Positions 31,758 to 39,573 of a stretch of DNA of 46,140 nt are shown piece by piece. The notes beneath the pieces were generated by a model, which worked only from the letters and a program-made list of their open reading frames with translations, did not search any database and was not told where the DNA came from. This DNA is from Asaia bogorensis (GTDB lineage: Bacteria; Pseudomonadota; Alphaproteobacteria; Acetobacterales; Acetobacteraceae). The stretch lies in contig CAMATI010000008.1 of the NCBI GenBank assembly GCA_945861095.1, forward strand, positions 1 to 46,140. Direction: 5' to 3'. Positions within the stretch are counted from its first letter, which is position 1; each line of letters begins with the position of its first letter. The position numbers and the translations under genes were made by a program.

Positions 31758-32372
31758 ATGGCGGGTAACCGTATTGCCCTGATCGATGACCATGCCGCGG
31801 TTCGCCAGGCACTGGCGGATCTGTTGGAAGTGTATGGCTACGACGTGGTGCCGTATGAATCGGCGGAGGCATTCCTTGCCGATCCGGCTCGTCATAGGAT
31901 CGGCTGCGTGGTGACCGATGTCCGCATGCCCGGGATGGATGGCATCGCGCTGCTGCGGGCGCTTGTTGGAACCGAACAGGCAGCGTCGGTGCCAACGATC
32001 CTGATCTCGGGTCAGGCCGATGTACCCATGGCGGTTGCCGCGCTCAAGGCGGGGGCGGCGGATTTTATCGAGAAACCCGTCGACGATTTGAAGCTGGTCG
32101 CGGCGATCAACCGCGCCATGGCACGCCCCCCACCGGTTGCGGAGCGGGATCTGGTGGACATCAGGGCCCGATTCGACCGCCTGACCCCACGCGAGATCAA
32201 CGTCTTCGACATGGTCGCGGATGGCTACACGAGCCAGTCGATCGCCGCCAACCTGGGGATCAGCGTACGGACCGTCGAAGGATACCGCGCGCAGGTCATG
32301 GAAAAGCTTCAACTGACCAGCATCGCGGCGGTTGTGCGCCTGGCGATCCGTCTTGGGCGGACCGACCTGTAA
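31758..32372 (+). CDS. FixJ-family response regulator
   Basis: The 204-residue protein has a receiver domain (residues 5-118) with Asp10/Asp11, phosphoacceptor Asp54 in VTDVRMPGMDG and Lys106 in IEKPVDD, then a LuxR-type helix-turn-helix: LTPREINVFDMVADGYTSQ and IAANLGISVRTVEGYRAQVMEKL. It is thus a DNA-binding transcription factor of the FixJ/NarL class, presumably phosphorylated by the upstream MASE1 kinase. CGGAG before the ATG at 31758 is well placed. Downstream the DNA becomes AT-rich with several ATACG motifs, which could be its own targets (inference). Confidence 0.92.
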   Translation: MAGNRIALIDDHAAVRQALADLLEVYGYDVVPYESAEAFLADPARHRIGCVVTDVRMPGMDGIALLRALVGTEQAASVPTILISGQADVPMAVAALKAGAADFIEKPVDDLKLVAAINRAMARPPPVAERDLVDIRARFDRLTPREINVFDMVADGYTSQSIAANLGISVRTVEGYRAQVMEKLQLTSIAAVVRLAIRLGRTDL

Positions 32373-32380
32373 TGTTTACT

Positions 32381-32440
32381 CCGTATTTATACGGGCTATC
32401 ATTCCGCCAATACGAGTAAGAATACGCAGGATTTGATACG
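32381..32440. promoter_or_regulatory. AT-rich region with a CCGTAT/ATACGG palindrome and repeated ATACG
   Basis: CCGTAT-TT-ATACGG forms a perfect palindrome (32381-32394). ATACG occurs at 32389, 32410, 32422 and 32436. The patch lies between the response regulator and the small membrane-protein gene and contrasts with the GC-rich surroundings. It may be a binding region for the adjacent regulator, but this is inference. Confidence 0.35.
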
Positions 32441-32585
32441 GATATTTTACCGCGCGAAAGGTTCCTAGGGTGGCGTTACCCAAGGCTCCCTCGTCACAGG
32501 CTTTCTCCGACGCACGACCGGACCACGGGAAATTTTAGCCCGTCGATCAACCATCGGCCGGTGCATTTTCTGGGGAGCAAGGCTC

Positions 32586-32906
32586 ATGAACCTTAAAAGC
32601 GGCACCATTTCCCGCCAACACATCCCGGAAGGGTCGCAGTCAGGCGATAGTGTGGTGTGGCTCTCCGCGATCGCGATGGCGCTAGCGATTGCCGTCGTCG
32701 CGACGGCCAGCCTGCCGATGATACTGATCCTGCCAGCGGTCGCGGTGGGACTATTCGGCGCCTCTTTCGTATCGGTGCTCGCAACCCGGCGCAGCCTACC
32801 GGCCACTAACGAGAAGGGTTGGCTATTGGCCGGCGTGCTGTTCGTGACAGGCGTTGTGGTGTCGGTTGCAGCCGATCTTGACGCGGTGGTTAGACATTTC
32901 GGTTAG
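32586..32906 (+). CDS. Small membrane protein, function unknown
   Basis: The 106-residue product has a polar N-terminus (to about residue 22) and three predicted hydrophobic segments: VVWLSAIAMALAIAVVATAS, MILILPAVAVGLFGASFVSVL and WLLAGVLFVTGVVVSVAA, with a short RRSLPATNEKG loop. GGGGAG lies about ten bases upstream of the ATG and AAGG closer. I do not recognise the family. It follows the FixJ-like regulator by 213 bp with an AT-rich control-like region between, so it may be part of that regulon. It could be a false gene, but hydrophobic periodicity and base use favour a real one. Confidence 0.5.
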   Translation: MNLKSGTISRQHIPEGSQSGDSVVWLSAIAMALAIAVVATASLPMILILPAVAVGLFGASFVSVLATRRSLPATNEKGWLLAGVLFVTGVVVSVAADLDAVVRHFG

Positions 32907-32965
32907 CAAGCCGCACGGCATGACTGTGGCATCCGACCGACTCCGCGCTGACGGACTTCGATCGG

Positions 32966-33040
32966 CGACGTAACCCAGCCGAGGGGATCTCGCCGTCAGG
33001 GCCCCTAGGGCAAAGACCTCGCCCCCGGATCGACAAGCCG
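32966..33040 (+). promoter_or_regulatory. Possible structured leader (yybP-ykoY-like?) of the TerC/YjbE gene
   Basis: Within the 312-bp gap before the YjbE-type gene, GAGGGGATCTCG is followed by CGTCAGGG and GGGCAAAGACCTCGCCCCCGG. The outer GGGG and CCCC blocks can pair, and AAGACC-x-x-x-CCCC resembles the 3' side of the manganese-sensing yybP-ykoY motif, which often precedes TerC/YjbE-like genes. The GGGGAGTAG and GTCAACA signatures are not intact, so this is speculative. Confidence 0.2.
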
Positions 33041-33218
33041 GTCATGCCGGGGGCACCGCCATACGACGTGACCGGTCATCCGCAATACCGATCCCCCCTC
33101 CGCCAAGACGACGGACGCACAGCGAGACCATCAACGACCATCCCATTCCAACCGGTTCGCCCCCCGTCCTCCGATTGCGAGCCAGCGCCCGTTCATGTGA
33201 CCGACCAAGGGACCTGCC

Positions 33219-34010
33219 ATGTTTGAGGAATTCCTGTCCGCCTCCGTACTTTCGGCCCTTTTCCAGGTCATCATGATCGATCTGGTGCTGGCCGGGGACA
33301 ACGCCATCGTCATCGGTCTGGCAGCGGCCGGATTGCCGGCGGACCAGCGCGGGAAGGTGATTGCCGTCGGCATCGCGGCGGCGACAGTGTTGCGCATCGT
33401 GCTGGCGATGCTGACAACGCAGTTGTTGGCGATTGTCGGACTGCTGCTGGCCGGTGGTGTGTTGCTGCTATGGGTCAGTTGGAAGATGTGGCGTGAGCTG
33501 CATCACAGCAGCCATGCGGAAGACGATGCCGCTAACGCGCTGGAAGGCGATACGAACGCCGACCATCCCGATCTGCCCGGCGCGCCGGCACCGCGCAAGA
33601 CCTTCAGACAAGCGGCCTGGCAGATCCTCGTGGCCGATCTGTCGATGTCTTTGGACAATGTCCTCGCGGTCGGCGGCGCGGCCCGGGAACACCCGTGGGT
33701 GCTGATATTCGGCCTCGCCCTATCAATTGCCCTGATGGCGATCGCGGCGGCCTATATTGCCCGCCTGCTTCAGCAGCATCGTTGGATTGGGTTCGTCGGA
33801 CTCGCTGTCATCGTCTACGTGTCGCTTGAAATGATCTGGCGTGGTTGGATCGAGGTCGCGCCGTTGGTCGTATCGCTGTTGCCGCCTGGCGTGGGGGCAT
33901 CAATGGGCACCGGCGCATGGCGCCTTCTGGCCGCGGCAGTGGTCGTCCTGGTGGCGGTATCCTTTTTGGCATCCAGGTTAGTGGCCCGCCGGCAACCAAC
34001 CACCGGGTAG
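33219..34010 (+). CDS. TerC/YjbE-family integral membrane protein
   Basis: The 263-residue protein has about seven helices with the duplicated family motif: DLVLAGDNAIVIGLA (about 17-31) and ADLSMSLDNVLAVGG (about 138-152), each placing an Asp-Asn pair in a membrane helix. A hydrophilic loop of about 45 residues (HHSSHAEDDAANALEGDTN) separates the halves. Relatives (YjbE, Alx, TerC) export manganese or other metals or assist metalation of exported enzymes. AAGGGA about six bases before the ATG at 33219 supports the start. A structured leader may precede it. Confidence 0.9.
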   Translation: MFEEFLSASVLSALFQVIMIDLVLAGDNAIVIGLAAAGLPADQRGKVIAVGIAAATVLRIVLAMLTTQLLAIVGLLLAGGVLLLWVSWKMWRELHHSSHAEDDAANALEGDTNADHPDLPGAPAPRKTFRQAAWQILVADLSMSLDNVLAVGGAAREHPWVLIFGLALSIALMAIAAAYIARLLQQHRWIGFVGLAVIVYVSLEMIWRGWIEVAPLVVSLLPPGVGASMGTGAWRLLAAAVVVLVAVSFLASRLVARRQPTTG

Positions 34011-34048
34011 TACCAACCGACCGAACCAGTGACCCATGGCGACAACAG

Positions 34049-34147
34049 CCGCTGTCATTGCGAGCGTAGCGAAGCAATCCAGGGCAACCGACAGGATCGA
34101 TAGTGCCTGGCCCCTGGATTGCCTCGCTGCGCTAGCGATGACAGCGG
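34049..34147. repeat. Long imperfect inverted repeat, 36-nt arms
   Basis: Left arm 34049-34084 (CCGCTGTCATTGCGAGCG...) and right arm 34112-34147 (...CTAGCGATGACAGCGG) are nearly perfect complements with a 27-base loop. The TCATTGCGAGCG...GAAGCAATCCAGG sequence is a dispersed repeat that I recall from many bacterial genomes. The rest of 34011-34381 contains no gene that I can support. Confidence 0.9.
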
Positions 34148-34381
34148 GCACCCATCGGTCTTGTGGTTGGGGCAGTTGGTATCAGGTGACGCTCAAAAAT
34201 AGACGCCCCATTTGATGTGGAGTGCGGTTCGTTCCACCTCAGGGCAGGTTCGGACCCGCATCCACGGATTGCCGTGTTGAGCTCAGCAAAGTCGTGGATG
34301 GCATGCCTGCGCGGGTCATAACGGTGTTGGGTGGCCGCGCACCAGATGGAGACTGGTTGGCGCGCGTCGCTCCGTTGTGCC

Positions 34382-35599
34382 TCAGATCACCTTCCGCCCC
34401 CGGAACCCCTCGATCTCCTCCGGCGAATAGCCAACCTCGGACAGCACCGCTTCGTTGTGTTCGCCCGACTCCGGCGCGATCCCAACCCGCGCCGGAGTTT
34501 CCGAGAACTGCCACGGCGAGCCGTGCACTTTCAGCTTCTTGCCATGTTTGGGATACTCGACCTCGGTGATGTAGCCATTGGCCAGGACGTCGGGATCGTT
34601 CGACGCCTCCAGCAGTGTGTTGATCGGGGCCGAGACGATGTCGGCGCCGCGCAGGGCTTCCACCCATCGGTCGCGCGGGCCGGTCGCGAACAATCCGTCC
34701 AGGACCCGCAACAGCGCTTCTCGTTTTTCGTCCGATTCCATGGCGACGCCCAGGTTGCCAAATCCGGCCTGCTCCAGGCGTTCGTAGAAACCCAGCGCGG
34801 TCATCGCCTCCTTCCACTTGGCGGCGCCGTTCAACTGGAAGACCAGCGGCTTGCCGTCGCCGTCGTTGAAGCTGGCGCTCAAACCAGGGCGGTCCGGCGT
34901 GCCGGTGATCCGGGCCTGCCCCGTCACCGGGTCGCGGTTGCGCCACATGGCCGTGGTCATGGTCCAGCCCATCAGCCGGATCTGCCCACCCAGCAGGGAG
35001 CAATCCACCTTCTGCCCGACCCCATGCGTGCGTGCGCAATGCAGCGCCGCCAACATGCCGCCAAACGCCAGGATCGCGCAGGTCTCGTCGGCCACCGAGA
35101 CGATCCCGGTCCGCATCGGTTGGCCGGGCGACGAATAGGCCTCGGCAATCCCGCCCAGAGCCTGGGCCATGGAATCCGTGCCCGGCAGGTCGGCATGCGG
35201 CCCGTTCGGCCCGTAGCCGGAGATCGACATGTAGACCAGTTTCGGATTGACCTTCTTCAGGTCTTCGTAGCCAAAGCCGTTCTTCTCCGCGGCGCCGGGG
35301 CGGAAATTCTGGCCGAAGATATCGGCCCGCCTGACCAGACGGTGCAGAATCTCCCGCGCCTCGGGCGATTTCATGTTCAGCGTGACACTCTTCACGCCAC
35401 GATTATTCGTTTCAAAATACGTGCTTGGCAGTCCCGGGTACATGCCAGAGGTGCGCGAATTGTCGCCCCCATTCGGCACCTCGATCTTGATGACTTCGGC
35501 GCCGAGATCGGCCATCAGCATGTAAGGCACCGTGCCCGCTTGGGCGGTGGAACAGGCGACGACCTTTACCCCGTCGAGCGGACCACGTAACTGTGTCAT
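34382..35599 (-). CDS. CaiB/BaiF-type (family III) CoA transferase
   Basis: Transfers CoA between carboxylic acids through an aspartyl-CoA intermediate. The 405-residue protein has the family N-terminus LDGVKVVACSTAQAGTVPYMLMADLGAEVIKIE, the NRGVKSVTLNMKSPE segment and the catalytic Asp in LPGTDSMAQALGG (about Asp142). AAGGAG about seven bases upstream of the ATG at 35599 fixes the start and rejects the longer frame. It is the last gene of a run in the direction of the peptide-type ABC operon, 95 bp downstream of the final ATPase, so it may share its transcript. That could mean the transporter imports an acid or amide that this enzyme activates (inference). Substrate unknown. Confidence 0.92.
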   Translation of the reverse strand: MTQLRGPLDGVKVVACSTAQAGTVPYMLMADLGAEVIKIEVPNGGDNSRTSGMYPGLPSTYFETNNRGVKSVTLNMKSPEAREILHRLVRRADIFGQNFRPGAAEKNGFGYEDLKKVNPKLVYMSISGYGPNGPHADLPGTDSMAQALGGIAEAYSSPGQPMRTGIVSVADETCAILAFGGMLAALHCARTHGVGQKVDCSLLGGQIRLMGWTMTTAMWRNRDPVTGQARITGTPDRPGLSASFNDGDGKPLVFQLNGAAKWKEAMTALGFYERLEQAGFGNLGVAMESDEKREALLRVLDGLFATGPRDRWVEALRGADIVSAPINTLLEASNDPDVLANGYITEVEYPKHGKKLKVHGSPWQFSETPARVGIAPESGEHNEAVLSEVGYSPEEIEGFRGRKVI

Positions 35600-35694
35600 A
35601 GCGTGACTCCTTCCTGTCAGCGGTCCGCCACGGGACCGGGATCGGTTGTTCGCAGCGCCACGATGGGCGGCCTGATCAGACCCGGCCAGCCACC

Positions 35695-36675
35695 TCAACC
35701 CTGATCATACAGATGACACGCCACAAGATGCGCCGGCCCGGTTTCCCGCAACACCGGCTCCTCCTGCGAACAGCGCGGCATCGCGAACGGGCAGCGCGTG
35801 TGGAACCGGCAGCCTGAGGGCGGGTTCAGCGGCGACGGTACCTCTCCGGACAGCACGATCTCATCGGCCTGCTGCCCCGGATGCGCCGACAGAACGGCGG
35901 AGAACAGCGCCTTCGTGTAGGGGTGCTGGACATCGTCGAACAAGGTCCGGGTCGGCGCGTATTCGACGATCTTGCCCAAATACATGACGATCGTCTGGTC
36001 GGCCATGTAGCGCACCGAAGCCAGATCGTGCGCGACGAGCAGATAGGCCACATTGTCGCGCGCCTGGACATCCTTCAGCAGGTTCATCATCTGCGCCCGG
36101 ATCGACACATCCAACGCCGAGACCGGCTCGTCCAGCACGATCAGCTTCGGTTGCGATGCCAGCGCACTGGCCAACGCGATCCTCTGGCGCTGCCCGCCGC
36201 TGAATTCGTGCGGATACTGCATCGCCTGTTCGGCCCGCAGCCCGACGCTGAGCAGCAATTCCCGGACCCGGCCCTCGATCGCCGCGGCACTGCCCCATTT
36301 GGTCACGACCAGGGACTCGCCGATGATCTTGCCCACCGTCATGCGCGGGTTCAGCGATGACCACGGATCCTGGAACACCGCCTGCACCAGGGAGCGGTAT
36401 TCCCGCAACGCATCGCCCTGCAAGCCATGGATCGGCTTGCCTTGCAGCAGGATCTGCCCGCTGGTCGGCTCCTCCAGGTTCAGCACCAGCTTCGACGTGG
36501 TGGTTTTGCCGCAGCCCGATTCGCCGACCAGGCCCAGGGTTTCGCCAGCCGCGATGGTGAAGGAAACGTCGTCGACCGCCTTCACATGTCCAACGGTCCT
36601 GGCAAACAGAATCCCCTTCGTGAACGGGTAGTGCTTGCGCAGATTGGTCACGCGCAGCAGCGTATCGGTGCTCAT
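35695..36675 (-). CDS. Peptide/nickel-type ABC transporter ATPase (DppF/OppF-like)
   Basis: The 326-residue protein has Walker A GESGCGKT (51-58), signature FSGGQRQR, Walker B LIVLDEPVSALDVS and the C-terminal oligopeptide-transporter extension with the CRFHTRCPFAMPRC cysteine cluster (four Cys, which in relatives binds a 4Fe-4S cluster). Its HVKAVDDVSFTI and QAVFQDPWSSLNPRMTV are OppF-like. The ATG at 36675 overlaps the upstream ATPase stop as ATGA. Together with the second ATPase, two permeases and a binding protein it forms one five-gene importer. Confidence 0.93.
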   Translation of the reverse strand: MSTDTLLRVTNLRKHYPFTKGILFARTVGHVKAVDDVSFTIAAGETLGLVGESGCGKTTTSKLVLNLEEPTSGQILLQGKPIHGLQGDALREYRSLVQAVFQDPWSSLNPRMTVGKIIGESLVVTKWGSAAAIEGRVRELLLSVGLRAEQAMQYPHEFSGGQRQRIALASALASQPKLIVLDEPVSALDVSIRAQMMNLLKDVQARDNVAYLLVAHDLASVRYMADQTIVMYLGKIVEYAPTRTLFDDVQHPYTKALFSAVLSAHPGQQADEIVLSGEVPSPLNPPSGCRFHTRCPFAMPRCSQEEPVLRETGPAHLVACHLYDQG

Positions 36676-37649
36676 GCCGGAGCCAGCCTCCAGCAATCGG
36701 CGGTATGGTCCGCACCCACCTGGAACGATTCGGGGTAGGCGTCACGGCACCGCTGTTCCGCATGCGGGCAACGCGCGGCGAACCGGCACCCGACCGGCAG
36801 GTCCCACAAAGCGGGAGGCTGCCCCTCGATGGTCGGCAGGCGATCCGGGCTTTCCGTCATCTTCGGCACCGAGGCGATCAGTGCCCGCGTGTAGGGATGC
36901 GAGGGGCTGTCGAACACCTGGCGCACCGGGCCGCATTCGACAATGCGACCGGCATACATCACCGCGACCCGATCGCAGATGCGCGCCACGACGCCGAAAT
37001 CATGCGTGATGAACAGCACCCCCATCTGGGTTTCCGCTTGCAGGCGCTTCAGCAGTTTCAAGTATTGCAGTTGGATCGTCACATCCAACGCCGTCGTCGG
37101 CTCATCGGCGATCAGCACCTGGGGCTTGCCGGTGATCGCGATGGCACCGACAACGCGCTGCTTCATCCCCCCGCTCATCTGATGTGGAAACTGGCCGATC
37201 CGCTGCTCCGGGGCGGCGATATCGACGCGGCGCAGCGACTCGACCGCCTCCGGGACGGCATCGCGCTTGCGCCCGCCGATGCGCCGCACGATGGCCTCGC
37301 AGATCTGGTTGCCGATGCTGAACACGGGATTCAGGGATGTCTGCGGGTCCTGCAGGATCATTGAAATTTTACCGCCACGGATGGCGCGCATCTCCCGCGG
37401 GGTCTTGGTCAGGATGTCCTCGCCATCCAGCATAACCTCGCCCGCGATGGTGCGCGCGCCGCCGCGGGGCAGCAGACGCATCAGGGACAGCGCGGTCAGA
37501 CTTTTGCCGCAGCCGGACTCGCCGACCAAACCCAGCACCTCCCCGCGTTTGATCGAAAAACCGACTCCATCGACCGCCTTCACCACGCCACGGCGCAGGA
37601 AGAAATGCGTGGTGAGGTTGCGGACCTCCAGGACCGTGTCGGGTTGCAT
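36672..37649 (-). CDS. Peptide/nickel-type ABC transporter ATPase (DppD/OppD-like)
   Basis: The 325-residue protein has Walker A GESGCGKS (43-50), signature MSGGMKQR, Walker B LIADEPTTALDVT and the C-terminal CRFAARCPHAEQRC cluster, and belongs to the OppD branch (LLPRGGARTIAGEVMLDGEDI). The ATG at 37649 shares its first base with the TGA of the upstream permease (TGATG), so translation is coupled; a TTG one codon earlier is possible. It works as a heterodimer with the downstream OppF-like ATPase. Confidence 0.93.
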   Translation of the reverse strand: MQPDTVLEVRNLTTHFFLRRGVVKAVDGVGFSIKRGEVLGLVGESGCGKSLTALSLMRLLPRGGARTIAGEVMLDGEDILTKTPREMRAIRGGKISMILQDPQTSLNPVFSIGNQICEAIVRRIGGRKRDAVPEAVESLRRVDIAAPEQRIGQFPHQMSGGMKQRVVGAIAITGKPQVLIADEPTTALDVTIQLQYLKLLKRLQAETQMGVLFITHDFGVVARICDRVAVMYAGRIVECGPVRQVFDSPSHPYTRALIASVPKMTESPDRLPTIEGQPPALWDLPVGCRFAARCPHAEQRCRDAYPESFQVGADHTADCWRLAPA

Positions 37650-38524
37650 CAAAGCTGCCTCAGCCTGGGATCGAGCCGGTCACGCAGCCAGTCGCCGAAC
37701 AGGTTGACCGACAGGACCAGCAGGGTAATCGCGATGCCGGGGATCAGGGACACCCACCAGGCCGTGGAAATGCGCCCGCGGCCTTCCGAGATCATCAGGC
37801 CCCAGGTCGGGGTTGGCGGCGGTATGCCCGCGCCCAGGAAGCTCAGCGACGCTTCGGCCACGATCACCACGCCGATATTCAGGGTCAGCAGGACCATGAA
37901 CGTATTCAGCACGTTGGGGAGAATATGCGTGACCATGATGCGCAGCGACGAACATCCGCGCACTTTCGCCAGCGCCACGAAATCGCGCTGCTTCAGGGCC
38001 AGCACCTCTCCCCGCATGATGCGGGCGAAACTGGCCCACAGCAGCAGGCTGATGGCGATGACGAGCGTGCCCAACCCCTGCCCCATCGTCACCGCCAGCA
38101 GCAACGCGAAAAGGATGGCGGGGAAGGTAAAAGCGGCGTCGACCAGGCGCATCAGCAGGGCTTCCAGCCGTCCGCCGAAATACCCGGCGACGATGCCGAT
38201 CACCAATCCGACGCCGCCGCCCGCGGTCAGCGCCAGCAGTGCCACCAGCAGGCTGACCCGCGCGCCATAGATCAGCCGGCTGAGCATGTCCCGGCCGAAC
38301 GCATCGGTACCCAGGAGGTATTTCGTGCTGCCACCGTCGATCCAGAATGGCGGCAGCAACTTGTCCGGCAGCGATTGGTCGATCGGCGAGTAGGGCGCCA
38401 GATACGGCGCGAATACCGCCATGATCACCATCACGGCGATAATCGAGGCCGGAATCCAGGGGAGATTTCGCATGGCTCTCAGGGCGTTCGTTGTTGGCGG
38501 GCGCTGGCCGGGGACCGCGGGCAT
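37649..38524 (-). CDS. Peptide/nickel-type ABC transporter permease (DppC-like)
   Basis: The 291-residue protein has an N-terminal helix (PWIPASIIAVMVIMAVFAPYLAPYSP), the GTDAFGRDMLSRLIYGARVSL block and the EAA loop KVRGCSSLRIMVTHILPNVLN, followed by the C-terminal helices of the DppC group. Five or six membrane segments fit the family. The start may be the ATG at 38524 or the ATG at 38473 (RNLPWIP). It is 121 bp downstream of the other permease gene, with a poly-purine/pyrimidine hairpin between, which is a rather large gap for permease genes. Confidence 0.93.
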   Translation of the reverse strand: MPAVPGQRPPTTNALRAMRNLPWIPASIIAVMVIMAVFAPYLAPYSPIDQSLPDKLLPPFWIDGGSTKYLLGTDAFGRDMLSRLIYGARVSLLVALLALTAGGGVGLVIGIVAGYFGGRLEALLMRLVDAAFTFPAILFALLLAVTMGQGLGTLVIAISLLLWASFARIMRGEVLALKQRDFVALAKVRGCSSLRIMVTHILPNVLNTFMVLLTLNIGVVIVAEASLSFLGAGIPPPTPTWGLMISEGRGRISTAWWVSLIPGIAITLLVLSVNLFGDWLRDRLDPRLRQL

Positions 38525-38573
38525 CGGCCTGCTGCATGCGGATTTCTTGGAAACGGACCCAGGGTGGAGAAAA

Positions 38574-38613
38574 CTCCCCCCCTCCCCTTGCGGGAGGGGG
38601 TTGGGGGGAGGGG
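38574..38613. repeat. C-rich/G-rich hairpin between permease genes (potential G-quadruplex)
   Basis: CTCCCC...CCTCCCC is followed by TTGC and GGGAGGGGG-TT-GGGGGG-A-GGGG. The plus strand from 38592 has four G-runs of at least three with loops of one or two bases, a classic quadruplex pattern. The element can also fold as a hairpin. It separates the two permease genes within the operon. Confidence 0.75.
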
Positions 38614-38645
38614 TAAAGTCCCACGGATAAAAACCACCGGCTGCA

Positions 38646-39563
38646 TCATGTCAGCCGGATCCGCGGATCGACATAGGCGTACAGGATATCCACCATCAGG
38701 TTCACCATCAGGATCATCACCGCGTGCAGGATCACCACCGCCTGCAACAGCGGGAAATCGCGGAAGATCACCGCCTCATAGGTCAGGCGGCCGACGCCGG
38801 GCCAGGCGAACACCGTCTCCGCCACGATCGACCCGGTGACCAGATTGCCCACGAACACGCCCCACAGGGTCAGCACCGGGATCAGGGCATTGCGGAGGCA
38901 GTGTTTCCAGATGACGGTCGTCTCGCTCAGGCCTTTGATGCGCGCCAGCTTGATGAACTCGCTGTCCATGATCTCCAGCATGCTGGATCGGATCAGGCGC
39001 ATGAACCCGGCGACCAGGAACAGTCCCATGGTGATAACCGGCAGCACGTAATGTTCCGGCCCGCCCATCCGCCCGGATGGCAGCCACCCCAACTCCACGC
39101 TGAAGATGTAGATCAGCAGGATACCCAGCCAGAAATTCGGCGTGGCGACCCCGATCACCGCCACGCCCCCGGCCAATCGATCCAGGAAATTGCCGCGATT
39201 GAGCGCCGCGAACACGCCCAGCGGTACGCCGATGCACATGGCCATCAGAATCGCCCAGGGAATGATGGCCAGAGTATTCGGCAGCCGGTCGAAAAACACC
39301 TCCACGGCCGGCTGGCGCATGCGGATCGAGTTGCCGAGATCACCCTGCAACGCGTTGCCGATGAAGATCAGGAACTGCGAATGCAGCGGGCCATCCAGGC
39401 CGAGCGCGGCGATCATGGCGTCGCGGTCCTCGGTGGTCGCGTCCTCGGGCAACATCATATCGACCGGGTTGCCGGTCAGCCGCCCGAGGAAGAACACGAT
39501 CGTCGTGACCATGCACAGCAGGATCGCGCCCTGAAACAGGCGCTGGGCGATGTAACGCTTCAC
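38646..39563 (-). CDS. Peptide/nickel-type ABC transporter permease (DppB-like)
   Basis: The 305-residue protein starts VKRYIAQRLFQGAILLCMVTTIVFFLGRLTGNPV, the standard DppB N-terminus, and has the EAA loop KLARIKGLSETTVIWKHCLRNALIPVLT before the last two helices. About six membrane segments. I place the start at a GTG (39563), ten bases after the binding-protein stop, because a frame extension into the preceding gene gives a polar N-terminus not seen in the family. Confidence 0.93.
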   Translation of the reverse strand: MKRYIAQRLFQGAILLCMVTTIVFFLGRLTGNPVDMMLPEDATTEDRDAMIAALGLDGPLHSQFLIFIGNALQGDLGNSIRMRQPAVEVFFDRLPNTLAIIPWAILMAMCIGVPLGVFAALNRGNFLDRLAGGVAVIGVATPNFWLGILLIYIFSVELGWLPSGRMGGPEHYVLPVITMGLFLVAGFMRLIRSSMLEIMDSEFIKLARIKGLSETTVIWKHCLRNALIPVLTLWGVFVGNLVTGSIVAETVFAWPGVGRLTYEAVIFRDFPLLQAVVILHAVMILMVNLMVDILYAYVDPRIRLT

Positions 39564-39573
39564 CGAACCGCCA

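Noticed and set aside
34150..34381. Possible transposon remnant after the inverted repeat
   Set aside because: A GACGCTCAAAAATAGACGCCCC-like stretch looked reminiscent of an IS end, but no partner repeat or transposase fragment was found.
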